Shown: in pieces, positions 28,109-38,049 of the stretch
Layout: every line of letters begins with the position of its first letter
How positions within the stretch are numbered: the stretch's first letter is position 1
NCBI RefSeq assembly: GCF_014251595.1
Contig: NZ_CP059192.1
Coordinates: forward strand, 544,468-608,467
Direction of reading: 5' to 3'
DNA from: Blattabacterium cuenoti
GTDB lineage: Bacteria; Bacteroidota; Bacteroidia; Flavobacteriales; Blattabacteriaceae
DNA length: 64,000 bases
Program-made: the position numbers and the translations under genes
Notes under the pieces: model-generated
Told to the model about the DNA's origin: nothing
What the model saw: the letters and a program-made list of their open reading frames with translations, nothing else
Database searches by the model: none

Positions 28109-29050
28109 TTGAAAATTTATTCATTGATTGATGAATTTTCTTCTTTTTATCCATGTGTATTTACGCTTGGAATTTTTGATGGAGTTCATATAGGTCATCA
28201 AAAAATTATTCAAAATTTAATTTTGAAATCTCAAAAAAAGTATTCTTCTGTTTTACTTACTTTTCATCCACATCCAAAAGAAATATTACATTCTGATAAA
28301 GAATTTTTTTACTTAAATACTCTATCTGAAAGAATATCTCATTTGAAAAACATCGGAATAGAACACTTGATTATTCATCCTTTTACTATAAATTTTTCAA
28401 GATTAAAAGCAGAATATTTTTTAAAAAAAATCTTACAACCCAAATATAAAATTAAACAAATTATTACTGGATACGATTCTCATATTGGAAAAAATCAAGA
28501 TAATTTTTATGAAGAATTAAAAAAACGATCTCATCGTTATGGAGTGAAAGTTCATTCAGTCACTCCTTATAAATTGAAAAAAAAAATAGTCAGTTCGACT
28601 TACATACGTGAATCTCTTTTATTAGGGAATATACAATGGGCGAATCAAGCTTTGGGGTATTTTTATACATTGTCTGGAAATGTGATCAAAGGAAAAGGAA
28701 TAGGAAGAATGATGAATTTTCCAACTGCAAATTTACAAGTAGATTCTAAAAAATTAATACCTAAAAAAGGTGTTTATGCGGTAAAAATTAATTATTTAAA
28801 TAATATGTATTTTGGAATGCTAAATATAGGAATTAATCCTACCATAGAAAAAGAAAATAAAAAAACAAAGATCGAAGTACATATATTCGATTTTTTTGAA
28901 AATATATATGGAAAAAAAATCAAAATTTTAATGATTCAAATAATACGTGAAGAAAAAAAATTTAATTCTATACAAGAATTGAAAAAACAAATATGTATAG
29001 ATAAAAAAAATATACAAAAAATTTTTTCTTTTGAAAAAAAAAATAGATAA
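28109..29050 (+). CDS. ribF: Bifunctional riboflavin kinase / FAD synthetase
   Basis: RibF makes FMN and FAD from riboflavin. The N-terminal adenylyltransferase part has TLGIFDGVHIGHQKII (residues 19-34), TFHPHPKEIL and the ISSTYIRESL-like block VSSTYIRESLLLGN. The kinase part starts near residue 190 with GNVIKGKGIGRMMNFPTANL and continues through NIGINPTIEK. The start is TTG at 28109 (MKIYSLIDEF), with no in-frame ATG nearby. The 3' end overlaps the nuclease gene by 20 bases, through a run of ten A residues. Confidence 0.95.
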   Translation: MKIYSLIDEFSSFYPCVFTLGIFDGVHIGHQKIIQNLILKSQKKYSSVLLTFHPHPKEILHSDKEFFYLNTLSERISHLKNIGIEHLIIHPFTINFSRLKAEYFLKKILQPKYKIKQIITGYDSHIGKNQDNFYEELKKRSHRYGVKVHSVTPYKLKKKIVSSTYIRESLLLGNIQWANQALGYFYTLSGNVIKGKGIGRMMNFPTANLQVDSKKLIPKKGVYAVKINYLNNMYFGMLNIGINPTIEKENKKTKIEVHIFDFFENIYGKKIKILMIQIIREEKKFNSIQELKKQICIDKKNIQKIFSFEKKNR

Positions 29051-31679
29051 AATATTTCATCAGTGTATCTTGAAAAAGATCAATCATAAAATAATTTTTT
29101 TATCGAAGACTTCTATTATTATAGAATATATCAATAATAAATATAGTTCGAAATTTAGTTCTCAAACTCAATTTTTTACAATAGAAAAATTTTTTGAATT
29201 AATTTCAAAATTAAAAATTTTAGATAATCATTCAACACTCCTTTACTTTTTTTCTCTTTTAAAAAAAGAAGATTTTATAGAAAAAAAATTTCATGATTTT
29301 TTTAATTGGGGACCTAAAATATTAAATGATTTTCATAATATAGATTTCAACATGATTAATGTTGAAAATTTTTTTTCTTCTATTATCTCTACAGAAAAAA
29401 TTAACAAATGGAATCTTGATTATTTAAAACAGGAAAAATTATTCTTTTGGGAAAAAATTCGTGAGTATTATTATATTTTACAATCTAAACTTTTAAAAAG
29501 AGGAATTGCTTATCATGGAATGCTTTTTAAAATAGCTATCTCTTATTTAGATTCTTTTTTACATAAAAATTTAAATACAAAAATTATATTATTTATTGAT
29601 GATATTGCATTTAATAAATGTGAAAAAGTTTTAGCTAAAAAAATTATTCAACAAGGATTAGTTTATAATTTATGTGAAAAAAATGTTTCATTTTCAACTT
29701 TAGAATCTATAAATAAGAACAGTAATTATGAAATGCATTTGCAATATAATAATTTAAAAATTATTGGTGTTTCAAAAGAAATAGAACAAGTAAAAACTGT
29801 AGAGAATATTATATGTAAGTTGATAAAAAAAAATCAAAAATACCACAAAATACTTTTAATCCCAGGAGATCAAAATTTGACAATTCCATTAGTACATACT
29901 ATAAAAAAATTAGGAATTAATATATCTTTTAACATAAATTATTCATTCAATAATATTTCTATTTATTATACTTTTTATTTCATATTGCAATTACTATTCA
30001 AAAAAGATAAATTCAAAAAATTTACTAGACAAGATGTTATACAAGTATTATCTAATGGATATATACAAAAATTTTTTTTAAAAAAAGATTCAATTTTTTT
30101 TAAAAAATTGAATATAGAAAATGATTCTGATTTTATTTGTGAAAAAAAAATAAAAAAATATTTACATAAAAATGATTTATGGATAATTTTTCAAATTCAA
30201 ACTAATAATATCAAAATGATTCTTACAAGTCTTATTAGTTTTATTAGAAAGTTGAAAAAATTTTTAATAACCAACATTAAAAAACATTTTTTGGAATTAC
30301 AATTTATTTTTCAATTAGAAAGTTATATACAAAAATTAAAAATCATAGTTAGAAAAAATAAAAATTTATCTTTAAAAATCAATGATTTGTTGAATATATA
30401 TGAACAATTTACTCAAACAGGAAATATACGATATATATATAAAAATAGAAGAGGATTATATGTAACGGGTTTTACTGATATTTTTTACAAAAATTTTGAT
30501 GTTGTGATTATTACATCCTTTAATGAAGGAGTAATTCCTCCAAATCATAATCATAATTGTTCTTTCATTCCCTTTGATATAGGTCAAAAATTACAAATCA
30601 ATAACACCAATGAAAATTTTTATTTTGATCATTTAACAAGAATTATTCAATTTTCAAAACAAATATATTTAATATATAAAGATCAACCGGATGAAATTAA
30701 TTCTGGAGAAAAAAGTCGTTTTATTCATAGAATAGAAATAAATTCTAAAATTTCATCAAATTCATCCGAAAGAATCAAAAAAACATTTTTTCCTATAAGT
30801 TCTAAAAAATTACCTATTGTAATTCATAAAACAAAATCTATAATTCAATGTTTACATAAATTAATTCATACAGGGTTATCTCCTTCTTCTATTCATTTAT
30901 ACAATTATAATCCTATTTTATTTTATTATAAGAAAATACTAAAGTTAAATGAACCAGAAAAAACGTCTTACAAAAAAAAAGTAGGAAAAATTATCCATGA
31001 AATATTAAAAATATTATATGATCCTATAAGAGGAAATTTGATAACCATCGATTATATACATAAAATGAAAAAGAATTATGAATCTGTTATAAAAAATATT
31101 TTTTTAGAAAAAAAAGAAATTATTGAAGGAAATAATATGTTTTTTTATTATGTCATCAAAAATTATGTAGAAAATTTCATTTCATGGGATGAAAAATTTG
31201 TGAAAAACGGACATAAAATTATTCTAAAAGAAGTGGAAATAAAAGTATCTTCGATATTAAATATCGGATCAAAAAAGGTTAATTTACATGGGATTATAGA
31301 TCGTATTGATGAATATGATGGGACTCCTCGTATTCTTGATTATAAAATAGGATTTTCAAAAATTAAAGAAATTAATATTTCTTTCAAAAATATTGATACC
31401 ATTTTTTATGATCCATATTTTTCAAATACTATGCAATTACTTATTTATGTTTATTTATGGTTTCAATCATTTAAAGAAAGTAAAAAAAAATCTCCGATTA
31501 TAGGCATCATTTCTCCCGAAATGAATGGAGATATATTACAAGTTCCTATAAATATTTTTTGTGTTCAAGAAAAAAATATCACATATGAAAATTATAAAAC
31601 CAATGTTCTTCCATTTCTTATCAAAAGAATTTCTGATATATTAGATCCTAATATTCCTATTATAGAAAAAACTTATTGA
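29031..31679 (+). CDS. Large PD-(D/E)XK nuclease, AddB/RecB-nuclease-like
   Basis: An 882-residue protein ending in a RecB-type nuclease domain. The catalytic elements are visible: the histidine in VGKIIHEILKIL (about 645), the aspartate in HGIIDRIDEYDG (about 755), DYKIG (about 769) and QLLIYVYLW (about 801). The N-terminal two thirds resemble the inactive helicase-like part of AddB-type proteins (YVTGFTDIFYKNFDVVIITSFNEGVIP). This suggests double-strand-break repair with an AddA-like helicase, which is not in the window. The start is the TTG at 29031 inside ribF; no in-frame ATG occurs until much later. Its stop overlaps leuB by seven bases. Confidence 0.82.
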   Translation: MKKKIDKIFHQCILKKINHKIIFLSKTSIIIEYINNKYSSKFSSQTQFFTIEKFFELISKLKILDNHSTLLYFFSLLKKEDFIEKKFHDFFNWGPKILNDFHNIDFNMINVENFFSSIISTEKINKWNLDYLKQEKLFFWEKIREYYYILQSKLLKRGIAYHGMLFKIAISYLDSFLHKNLNTKIILFIDDIAFNKCEKVLAKKIIQQGLVYNLCEKNVSFSTLESINKNSNYEMHLQYNNLKIIGVSKEIEQVKTVENIICKLIKKNQKYHKILLIPGDQNLTIPLVHTIKKLGINISFNINYSFNNISIYYTFYFILQLLFKKDKFKKFTRQDVIQVLSNGYIQKFFLKKDSIFFKKLNIENDSDFICEKKIKKYLHKNDLWIIFQIQTNNIKMILTSLISFIRKLKKFLITNIKKHFLELQFIFQLESYIQKLKIIVRKNKNLSLKINDLLNIYEQFTQTGNIRYIYKNRRGLYVTGFTDIFYKNFDVVIITSFNEGVIPPNHNHNCSFIPFDIGQKLQINNTNENFYFDHLTRIIQFSKQIYLIYKDQPDEINSGEKSRFIHRIEINSKISSNSSERIKKTFFPISSKKLPIVIHKTKSIIQCLHKLIHTGLSPSSIHLYNYNPILFYYKKILKLNEPEKTSYKKKVGKIIHEILKILYDPIRGNLITIDYIHKMKKNYESVIKNIFLEKKEIIEGNNMFFYYVIKNYVENFISWDEKFVKNGHKIILKEVEIKVSSILNIGSKKVNLHGIIDRIDEYDGTPRILDYKIGFSKIKEINISFKNIDTIFYDPYFSNTMQLLIYVYLWFQSFKESKKKSPIIGIISPEMNGDILQVPINIFCVQEKNITYENYKTNVLPFLIKRISDILDPNIPIIEKTY

Positions 31680-32737
31680 TTTGTAATATATCTATCTATA
31701 TAATCACCTACTTCTTCAGTAGAAGAAGATGATTTTGAATCACTCATAATATCTAGTGTAGATACTTCTTTTTCAAGAGAACTTTTAACAGCTTCTTCTA
31801 AAAGTTTTTTTTCTTGATGCATTCCGAAATACTCTAACATCATAGAACCTGAAAGAATAGATCCTAAAGGATTTGCTATATTTTTTCCTTTTGCTTTAGG
31901 ATAAGATCCATGTATAGGTTCAAACATCGATTTATCGTATCCTATAGAAGCTGAAGGTAATAATCCTAAAGAACTTGTTAAAACACTTGATTCATCTGAA
32001 ATAATATCTCCAAACATATTATCCGTTAAAATAATATCAAATCTATTAGGATTCATAATAATTTGCATAGAGGCATTATCTATATACAAAAAATCTAGAA
32101 GAATATCTGGATAATCTAATGATATTTTTTTAATGACTTCTCTCCACAATCTAGAAGTTTCTAACACATTAGCTTTATCCACTAATGTTACTTTTTTCTT
32201 ACGATAAATAGCGGCTTTAAAAGCCATTTCGCCAATTCTTTCAATTTCGGATTTAGAATATATACAATAATCATAAGCTTTTTCTTCATTTTTATAACGA
32301 CCTTTTTTTCCAAAATAAATTCCTCCTGTTAATTCTCGATATATAATAAAATCAACTTGATTTAAAAATTCCTTTTTGATAGGAGATTTGTCTAATAATT
32401 TAGGATAAATTACTATAGGACGAATATTACAATATAAATTCATTTTTTTTCTGAGTTTCAATAAGCCATCTTCAGGTCTCATTCCTCTTGGATTATGATC
32501 ATATTTAGGATCTCCTATACAACCAAATAAAACAGCATCTGTTTTTAAACAAGAATCTATAGTTTCTTTTGGCATAGGGTCTCCTAATTTTTTTATAGCT
32601 TCAGATCCAGCTAATATATATTTATAATGAAATTCATGTCCATATTTTCTAGCTATAGAATTTAAAACTTTTATGGTTTGTTTTATAACTTCAGGTCCAA
32701 TTCCATCTCCTTCTATGACAGAAATATTTTTTATCAT
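31673..32737 (-). CDS. leuB: 3-isopropylmalate dehydrogenase
   Basis: LeuB oxidatively decarboxylates 3-isopropylmalate, giving the keto acid precursor of leucine. The 354-residue protein has the N-terminal [12 protein letters not shown], the substrate loop [30 protein letters not shown], and the metal and NAD blocks [16 protein letters not shown] and [19 protein letters not shown]. It is the last gene of leuA-leuC-leuD-leuB and starts four bases inside leuD. Confidence 0.97.
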   Translation of the reverse strand: MIKNISVIEGDGIGPEVIKQTIKVLNSIARKYGHEFHYKYILAGSEAIKKLGDPMPKETIDSCLKTDAVLFGCIGDPKYDHNPRGMRPEDGLLKLRKKMNLYCNIRPIVIYPKLLDKSPIKKEFLNQVDFIIYRELTGGIYFGKKGRYKNEEKAYDYCIYSKSEIERIGEMAFKAAIYRKKKVTLVDKANVLETSRLWREVIKKISLDYPDILLDFLYIDNASMQIIMNPNRFDIILTDNMFGDIISDESSVLTSSLGLLPSASIGYDKSMFEPIHGSYPKAKGKNIANPLGSILSGSMMLEYFGMHQEKKLLEEAVKSSLEKEVSTLDIMSDSKSSSSTEEVGDYIDRYITNQ

Positions 32738-33333
32738 ACTAAAAAAAATTTTCTATTTTTTTCAAAATTTTCTACATCATTTTTAATAGAAACTAAAAAA
32801 TCTATATCATCATAACCATGGATGAAACAATTTTTCTTATATGGATGTATATAAAATGTATCAAATTCTCTTGTTTTTAATATTGTAACTTTTTGATTAA
32901 TTAAATCAACTTTTATTTTAACTTTAGGATCTTTTTCAACTACGTTAAACAATTTTATTAAAAAACATTTGGATACTTCTACAGTTAATAATCCATTGTT
33001 TAATGCATTTTCCTTAAAAATATCAGCAAAAAAACTAGATATTATAACCCTAAATCCATAATCAAAAATAGACCATGCAGCATGTTCACGACTAGATCCA
33101 CAACCAAAATTTCTTCCTGACAAAAGAATTTTTCCATGAAAATTAGAATTATTCAATATAAAATTTTTATTTAAAGAACCATCCTTTTGATAACGCCAAT
33201 CCATAAAAAGATTTTTTCCACATTCTTTACGTTTAATTTCCTTTAAAAAACGAGCAGGTATAATTTGATCTGTATCAACATCTTCTATAAATAATGGAAC
33301 AACCTGACTAATTAATATCGTAAACTTTTTCAT
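32734..33333 (-). CDS. leuD: 3-isopropylmalate dehydratase, small subunit
   Basis: The small (swivel) subunit that pairs with LeuC to isomerise 2- to 3-isopropylmalate. The protein has [21 protein letters not shown] near the start, the conserved [18 protein letters not shown] (about 70) and [15 protein letters not shown] chose the ATG at 33333 ([10 protein letters not shown]). The frame is open to 33351, but the extra residues MLINIF are not family-like. Even so, it overlaps leuC by 26 bases, which suggests coupled translation. Confidence 0.96.
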   Translation of the reverse strand: MKKFTILISQVVPLFIEDVDTDQIIPARFLKEIKRKECGKNLFMDWRYQKDGSLNKNFILNNSNFHGKILLSGRNFGCGSSREHAAWSIFDYGFRVIISSFFADIFKENALNNGLLTVEVSKCFLIKLFNVVEKDPKVKIKVDLINQKVTILKTREFDTFYIHPYKKNCFIHGYDDIDFLVSIKNDVENFEKNRKFFLV

Positions 33334-34702
33334 GAATATATTTATTAACATCTACTATTTTACCTTCAATAGATATAATTGCAGCAGTCAAAGGACTAAC
33401 CAATAAAGTACGAGATCCTGGTCCTTGTCTTCCTTCAAAATTTCTATTAGATGTGGAAACACAATATTCTCCTGCAGGAATTTTATCATCATTCATTCCT
33501 AAACAAGCAGAACACCCTGGTTGACGAAAATCAAATCCAGATTCTTTAAAAATTTTGTCTAATCCTTCTTTTTTCACTTGTCTTACAACTTGATTTGATC
33601 CAGGAACAACCATAACTTGTACATGATTTGCTTTTTTTTTTCCTTTTATTATAGAAGCGACCAATCTTAAATCTTCTATTCTAGAATTGGTACAACTTCC
33701 TATAAAAATATAATTAATGATTTTTCCTATCAAAAATTCGCCGGAAGAAAACCCCATGTAATTAAGAGATTTACAATCCTTCTTCAAATAAGGAATTCTT
33801 TCAAATATTTTTATGGACATTCCAGGATTTGTTCCATATGTAATCATAGGTTCAATATTTTCAGCATTTAATATATGTTCTTTGTCAAATATTTTATTCT
33901 TATCCGTTTTTAAAGATTTCCAATATTCTATAATATTCTTTTCTTTGACTCTTTTGAATTCTTTACATTTTTTTACATAATCAAAAGTGATTTGATCTGG
34001 AGATATCAATCCACCTTTTGCTCCCATTTCAATACTCATATTACAAATAGTCATTCTTCCTTCCATACTCATTTTTTTTATAGTGGAACCTGTGTATTCT
34101 ATAAAATATCCAACTCCAGCATTCACTCCTAATTTTGATATTATATATAAAATAACATCTTTTGGAGTCACTCCTTTTTTTAAATTTCCATTTATTTGAA
34201 TTCTCATTTGTTTAGGCTTGGATAATAATAAACATTGGCTAGCCATAACCATAGAAACTTGACTAGTTCCAATTCCAAAAGCTATACAACCAAATGCTCC
34301 ATGTGTAGATGTATGACTATCTCCACAAACAATTGTCATACCAGGCATAGTATGTCCTAACTCAGGACCAATGACATGAACAATTCCATTATTTTTATCT
34401 CCTAATCCATATAATGTGATTCCAAATTTATTACAATTTTTTGTTAATAAGTTAATTTGTCTTTTAGATAAAGGATCTAAAATAGGTAAATGCTGACGAA
34501 TTGTAGGAACGTTATGATCTGCTGTTGCTATAATTTGACGGGGTCTAAAAACAGATAAATTTCTTTTTTCTAACTCCATAAAAGCCTGAGGACTTGTTAC
34601 TTCATGTATATAATGTCTATCTATATAAATAACATATATTTCATTTTCTAATTTTTTAACAATATGCGATTCCCAAATTTTATCAAATAATGATTTTAAC
34701 AT
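33308..34702 (-). CDS. leuC: 3-isopropylmalate dehydratase, large subunit
   Basis: An aconitase-type enzyme with a 4Fe-4S cluster. The 464-residue protein has [17 protein letters not shown] at the start, [19 protein letters not shown], and the cluster cysteines in [13 protein letters not shown] (about 342) and in [10 protein letters not shown] (about 400). [15 protein letters not shown] closes the active site. The gene starts one base after leuA ends and overlaps leuD. Confidence 0.98.
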   Translation of the reverse strand: MLKSLFDKIWESHIVKKLENEIYVIYIDRHYIHEVTSPQAFMELEKRNLSVFRPRQIIATADHNVPTIRQHLPILDPLSKRQINLLTKNCNKFGITLYGLGDKNNGIVHVIGPELGHTMPGMTIVCGDSHTSTHGAFGCIAFGIGTSQVSMVMASQCLLLSKPKQMRIQINGNLKKGVTPKDVILYIISKLGVNAGVGYFIEYTGSTIKKMSMEGRMTICNMSIEMGAKGGLISPDQITFDYVKKCKEFKRVKEKNIIEYWKSLKTDKNKIFDKEHILNAENIEPMITYGTNPGMSIKIFERIPYLKKDCKSLNYMGFSSGEFLIGKIINYIFIGSCTNSRIEDLRLVASIIKGKKKANHVQVMVVPGSNQVVRQVKKEGLDKIFKESGFDFRQPGCSACLGMNDDKIPAGEYCVSTSNRNFEGRQGPGSRTLLVSPLTAAIISIEGKIVDVNKYIHEKVYDIN

Positions 34703-34703
34703 T

Positions 34704-35930
34704 TTATACTACATTGATTCTTATATTATTGCTATTTGTATTATTGGTATGTAAGACTTGATTATTTTTTTCCTTATTCAAATTCGCTTTTTTTAATATT
34801 GTTTTTAATTCCATATCAGTAATTTCTTTTTTTTTATCTGCATACTTTAAAAAAATAGAATAAACTAAATCTAAAGCATTTTGATTTAAAAAATACCCTA
34901 ATTTTTTGTATCGATAAGCTAAAGCAGATCGACCACTTCTAGCTGTAAGAATTATTGAAGATTTATCTATTCCAACGTCTTTTGGATTAATACTTTCATA
35001 AGTCTCCCTTTTTTTAATGATTCCATCTTGATGTATTCCAGAAGAATGAGAAAAAGCGTTAATTCCTACTATAGCTTTATTAGCTTGAACTTTCATTCCC
35101 GTACATTCTGATACCAAATTGCTAATAGAAGCTATTAATTTTGTATTAATATTAGTAAATAAATTGAGATGAGAATTTTGTTTTATAATCATAACTATTT
35201 CTTCTAAAGAGGTATTTCCTGCTCTTTCTCCAATCCCATTAATTGTGCATTCGACTTGATTCGCTCCGTACATAATACCGGTTAATGAATTAGCTGTAGC
35301 TAATCCTAAATCATTATGACAATGAGTCGATAATATAATTTTATGAATTCCTTTCACATTTTCTTTTAAAAAACGTATTTTATTTCCATATTCTTCAGGT
35401 AAACAATATCCTGTAGTATCAGGTATATTAATTACAGTTGCTCCATATTTAATTACATTTTCACAAACTTTTGCCAGAAAAATATTTTCTGTACGACCTG
35501 CATCTTCGGCATAAAATTCAACATCTTCTACAAATTTTTTGGCATATTTAACCGCATGTATGGCTCTTTCTATAATTTTTTCTGGAGTGCTATTAAATTT
35601 ATAACGAATATGACAATTTGAAGTTCCGATTCCAGTATGAATTCTTGGTCTTTTAGCCGATTGTAATGATAAGCCCGCTGTTTCTATATCCTTATCGACT
35701 GCTCTAGATAGAGCACAAATTATAGTATTGGAAACTGATTTACAAATTTCTTGAACAGATTGAAAATCTCCTGGACTTGAAGTAGGAAATCCAGCTTCTA
35801 TAACGTCTACACCCAAAAGTTCCAATTTTTTGGCTATTATTACTTTTTCTTTAGTGTTTAATTTGCATCCTGGAACCTGTTCTCCGTCTCGCAAAGTTGT
35901 ATCAAAAATTTGTATTCTTCTTTTTTCCAT
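34704..35930 (-). CDS. leuA: 2-isopropylmalate synthase, short form
   Basis: LeuA commits 2-ketoisovalerate and acetyl-CoA to leucine. The 408-residue protein has the catalytic start [17 protein letters not shown], the metal-binding histidines in [17 protein letters not shown], and [15 protein letters not shown]. At about 400 residues it lacks the complete C-terminal leucine-binding regulatory domain of the approximately 520-residue enzymes. Feedback inhibition by leucine may therefore be weak; this short form is also found in other Flavobacteria. It heads the operon and has a promoter-like element 27 bases upstream. Confidence 0.95.
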   Translation of the reverse strand: MEKRRIQIFDTTLRDGEQVPGCKLNTKEKVIIAKKLELLGVDVIEAGFPTSSPGDFQSVQEICKSVSNTIICALSRAVDKDIETAGLSLQSAKRPRIHTGIGTSNCHIRYKFNSTPEKIIERAIHAVKYAKKFVEDVEFYAEDAGRTENIFLAKVCENVIKYGATVINIPDTTGYCLPEEYGNKIRFLKENVKGIHKIILSTHCHNDLGLATANSLTGIMYGANQVECTINGIGERAGNTSLEEIVMIIKQNSHLNLFTNINTKLIASISNLVSECTGMKVQANKAIVGINAFSHSSGIHQDGIIKKRETYESINPKDVGIDKSSIILTARSGRSALAYRYKKLGYFLNQNALDLVYSIFLKYADKKKEITDMELKTILKKANLNKEKNNQVLHTNNTNSNNIRINVV

Positions 35931-35956
35931 TTTCCATATTATTGGATGATTTTCAT

Positions 35957-35988
35957 CAAAACTATTTTTTACAAAATAAAAATAGAAA
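35957..35988 (-). promoter_or_regulatory. Probable promoter of the leuACDB operon
   Basis: On the minus strand, TAGTTTTG (35964-35957) is an exact TAnnTTTG. TTTC (35988-35985) is a one-mismatch -33 element with 20 bases between. The leuA ATG is 27 bases downstream. No attenuator or leader peptide rich in leucine codons is visible in this short leader. Confidence 0.5.
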
Positions 35989-36076
35989 TAAATTATTATA
36001 ATATTTACAATATATAATTGTTCAAATTATTTCATATTTTTCTATTAATCAAAGCAAATATCATCATTATACTACA

Positions 36077-37678
36077 ATGCCTAGTTACAATAATAATCAA
36101 TCAGATCATCTTTTTTTATTAATTCAAACTTTATCGAAATCTGAAAAAAGAAATTTTAAACTTTATACAAATCGTATAAAAAAAAATAAACATGCTAAAT
36201 TCATAAAACTATTCGAAATCATGAACAAAATGAGTTCTTATAGCGAAAAAAAAATATTAGAAAATACCCCTATAAAAAAAGAACAATTATCTAATATGAA
36301 AGCTCATTTATATAAACAAATTTTAATTAGTCTTAAAAAATTACAACATACTGTAGAAAATCATGATATACAAATACGCGAATATTTAGATTTTTCTAAA
36401 ATATTATACAATAAAGGTTTATATATACAAAGCTTAAAACTACTAGGAAAAGCAAAAATTATTGCTAGATATTATGAATCCAATACTATTCTTTTAGAAT
36501 TAGTAGAATTTGAAAAAATGATAGAATCTCAACATATAACTAGAAGTAAAAGCCTTTATTCTAGATCTGAAGAATTATCCTCAGAATCAAAAGAATTAAT
36601 TGAAAAAATTAAATGTAATGATGCGTTATCTAGTCTTTCTTTAGAATTATATGGTTTATATTTAAAAGTAGGATATGTAAGAAATGAAAAAGACAAAATA
36701 TTTATAGAAACATATTTTCGTACAAATCTTCCAAAGTTTGATATGGATAAACTTAGTTTTTACGAAAAATTATTTTTATATCAAGCTCAAGTATGGTATC
36801 ATTATATTCGACAAGATTTCATAATGTGTTATAGATCATCTTATAAATGGGTAGAGTTATTTCAAAATCATACGAAATCTAAAAAAATAGCTCCAGTAAT
36901 CTATTTAAAAGGATATCATTATTTGTTAGATACCTTATTTTATTTAAATCATTATTCAAAATTTATTCATGTATTAAAAAAATTTGAACAAGAAGTACAA
37001 AATGGAGAAATATTAATAAATGGAAATACGAAAGTATTAATTTTTATGTATACATATACTAATCGTATTAATAAACATTATATGGAAGGAAGCTTTTCAG
37101 AAGGAGTTAAAAAAGTAATACCATCATTATTTATAGAATTTAATAAAATTTTTAATCGTTTAGATTCTCATTATATTATGATTCTTTATTATAAAATTGC
37201 TTGTTTATATTTTGGTAGTGGAGATAATAAAAATACAATTCGGTATTTGTCAAAAATTATAGAAAATAAAAAAAAAAATTTACGACAAGATTTACAATGT
37301 TTTGCTAGACTTTTACATTTAATTGCGTGTTACGAAAGTGGATTGGATGAAAATATGGATCAAAAAATTAAATCTACATATAAATTTTTTATTCAAATGG
37401 ATGATTGGTATATTGTACAAAAAAAAATTATTCATTTTTTTCAAAATTTGGGAAATGTATATCCACATCAAATTAAAAACCAATTTAAAAAACTGAGAGA
37501 TAAATTAGTTAAATATTACGATCATCCTTATGAAAAAAGAACTTTTTTGTATTTAGATATTATTTCTTGGATAAATTCAAAAATAGAAAACAAATCTGTA
37601 GAATCGATTATAAAAGAAAAATTTTTAAAAACAATCAAGAATAAAAAATTATTTAATTCAATAAAAATATCACTCTAA
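36077..37678 (+). CDS. Uncharacterised 533-residue alpha-helical protein
   Basis: I do not recognise a characterised family. The 533-residue protein has no signal peptide or membrane helix and looks entirely helical, with regularly spaced helix pairs (for example YEKLFLYQAQVWYHYIRQDF and YKIACLYFGSGDNKNTIRYL) that suggest a TPR-like solenoid. The N-terminus (SDHLFLLIQTLSKSEKRNFK) is hydrophilic and looks like the start of a conserved, widespread Flavobacterial hypothetical protein. That last point is recollection and not search evidence. Being kept in a reduced genome argues for a useful role, perhaps as a scaffold. It has a 10-A run (37268-37277) in frame. Its 3' end overlaps the convergent membrane protein gene by 26 bases. 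Confidence 0.75.
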   Translation: MPSYNNNQSDHLFLLIQTLSKSEKRNFKLYTNRIKKNKHAKFIKLFEIMNKMSSYSEKKILENTPIKKEQLSNMKAHLYKQILISLKKLQHTVENHDIQIREYLDFSKILYNKGLYIQSLKLLGKAKIIARYYESNTILLELVEFEKMIESQHITRSKSLYSRSEELSSESKELIEKIKCNDALSSLSLELYGLYLKVGYVRNEKDKIFIETYFRTNLPKFDMDKLSFYEKLFLYQAQVWYHYIRQDFIMCYRSSYKWVELFQNHTKSKKIAPVIYLKGYHYLLDTLFYLNHYSKFIHVLKKFEQEVQNGEILINGNTKVLIFMYTYTNRINKHYMEGSFSEGVKKVIPSLFIEFNKIFNRLDSHYIMILYYKIACLYFGSGDNKNTIRYLSKIIENKKKNLRQDLQCFARLLHLIACYESGLDENMDQKIKSTYKFFIQMDDWYIVQKKIIHFFQNLGNVYPHQIKNQFKKLRDKLVKYYDHPYEKRTFLYLDIISWINSKIENKSVESIIKEKFLKTIKNKKLFNSIKISL

Positions 37679-38015
37679 AAAAAAGAATCATAAAATATGA
37701 AAAAATAAAATGAATTAAAATTTTCCGTAAAAAAAATAAATTTAAAACATGATAACAATCAATAATAAAATAAAAAAAAATACAAATACTAAAAAATAAT
37801 TTTAGTATACAACACAATATATAACTATATGTAGTATAGTTATATTTTGAAGCAAACAAAAAAAATACAAAAAACAGACTATTCATAGGTAATAATAAAA
37901 TATATATTTTTAATACAAAAGGAAAATATGTTTTAAAAATATAATTGATGAAAATGAGATCAGTTAAACTAAATAAGAAAGTAAATAAATTGTATTTTAC
38001 GATTTTTTTTATCAT
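37653..38015 (-). CDS. Small four-helix membrane protein, unknown
   Basis: A 120-residue protein with about four hydrophobic helices and few charged residues. The topology and the ending (FILHF-like HFIFSYFMILFFRVIFLLN) resemble a small membrane protein family of Flavobacteria (DUF6168-like) often found just before ATP synthase genes. That resemblance is by eye only. It fills an otherwise empty 370-base gap and has an ATG, so it is probably real, but in such A+T-rich DNA a hydrophobic frame can arise by chance. It overlaps the 533-residue gene tail to tail and is divergent from tyrS across 34 bases. Confidence 0.5.
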   Translation of the reverse strand: MIKKIVKYNLFTFLFSLTDLIFINYIFKTYFPFVLKIYILLLPMNSLFFVFFLFASKYNYTTYSYILCCILKLFFSICIFFYFIIDCYHVLNLFFLRKILIHFIFSYFMILFFRVIFLLN

Positions 38016-38049
38016 AATCTAATAATTTAAAATTACGATTATTTATCCT

